From Prevotella sp. UBA3288 (GTDB lineage Bacteria > Bacteroidota > Bacteroidia > Bacteroidales > Bacteroidaceae), in NCBI GenBank assembly GCA_002361655.1, contig DETM01000004.1:6703-20025 (forward strand): a DNA stretch of 13,323 nucleotides, in the 5' to 3' direction. The position numbers were made by a program, and so were the translations under genes. The notes under the pieces were generated by a model. That model worked only from the letters and a program-made list of their open reading frames with translations, was not told the DNA's origin and did not search any database. Shown in pieces: positions 12,853 through 13,323 of this stretch. The first letter of the stretch is position 1, and each line of letters starts with the position of its first letter.

Positions 12853-13323
12853 TTACATCATGCCGCCCATACCCGGGGCACCACCCATAGGCATGGCAGG
12901 CTCCTTCTCGGGCTTGTCGCAGATAAGGCATTCAGTGGTGAGGAACATGCCGGCAATGCTGGCTGCATTCTCCAAAGCCACACGTGCCACCTTGGCAGGA
13001 TCGATGACACCGGCCTCGCGCAGGTCCTCATACTTGTCGAGACGGGCGTTGTAGCCGAAGTCGCCCTTGCCCTCGCGCACCTTCTGCACCACCACGGCAC
13101 CCTCGCCGCCGGCGTTGGTCACAATCTGACGGAGGGGCTCCTCGATGGCGCGGCAGATGATGTTGATACCGGTCTGCTCATCGGCATTGTCGCCCTTGAG
13201 CGAGGCCAGAGCCTCCTGGGCACGGATATAGGTGGTACCGCCACCGGCCACGACACCTTCCTCGATGGCAGCACGGGTGGCACAGAGGGCATCGTCGACA
13301 CGGTCCTTCTTCTCCTTCATCTC
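12853..13323 (-). CDS. groEL: Chaperonin GroEL, N-terminus cut by window edge
   Basis: The visible 156 residues are the C-terminal part of the 60-kDa chaperonin that folds proteins in a double ring with Gro[24 protein letters not shown] matches the family; the second Asp of RVDDAL aligns with the ATPase Asp398 of E. coli Gro[23 protein letters not shown] and [18 protein letters not shown] form the conserved equatorial segment, and the tail [12 protein letters not shown] is the usual flexible Gly-Met end. The frame is open to the window edge and the stop is at 12853-12855. groES would be expected upstream, outside the window. Confidence 0.98.
   Translation of the reverse strand, partial: EMKEKKDRVDDALCATRAAIEEGVVAGGGTTYIRAQEALASLKGDNADEQTGINIICRAIEEPLRQIVTNAGGEGAVVVQKVREGKGDFGYNARLDKYEDLREAGVIDPAKVARVALENAASIAGMFLTTECLICDKPEKEPAMPMGGAPGMGGMM

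Overview
The window looks like chromosomal DNA from a Bacteroidales bacterium, most likely Prevotella-like. Six sites carry the Bacteroidetes promoter pattern TTTG-N19/20-TAnnTTTGC (one with a weaker upstream half), one lipoprotein has an acidic surface-export signal of the Bacteroides type, and the gene set (BtuG-like propeller, DUF4450 protein, AmgK-RapZ fusion) is typical of that order. All ten genes lie on the minus strand, so transcription runs from high to low coordinates. No tRNA, rRNA, insertion sequence or CRISPR array is visible.

From the right end, in transcription order: the 3' end of groEL (12853-13323); a 302-bp gap holding two hairpins, a consensus promoter and a possible ~90-nt promoter-to-terminator RNA; a 61-residue two-helix membrane protein followed 3 nt later by a large secreted DUF4450 (six-hairpin glycosidase-like) protein; then a cobalamin riboswitch with its own promoter, controlling a vitamin B12 uptake operon: outer-membrane TonB receptor BtuB, surface lipoprotein BtuG, substrate-binding lipoprotein BtuF and permease BtuC. 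The genes are tightly packed or overlapping, and a hairpin ends the operon at the btuC stop codon with no ATPase gene. Next come a fusion of an AmgK-like sugar kinase to a RapZ C-terminal domain and a MurU-like nucleotidyltransferase, together a plausible MurNAc (peptidoglycan) salvage pair. Last is guaA (GMP synthase), cut by the left edge.

The most unusual theme is short repetitive or palindromic DNA lying in frame inside conserved proteins: two places in guaA, one in the MurU-like gene, one in the DUF4450 gene and possibly one in btuF. They appear as extra residues at places where the families normally have short loops. One guaA insert matches an intergenic heptamer repeat just upstream of the same gene. 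This resembles the Rickettsia palindromic elements in concept. A second theme is a ~60-bp terminator-plus-promoter cassette present in two nearly identical copies (about 1955-2020 and 3649-3711), in which the terminator arm also supplies the -33 box of the next promoter.

Family assignments rest on remembered motifs and gene order, since no searches were possible.
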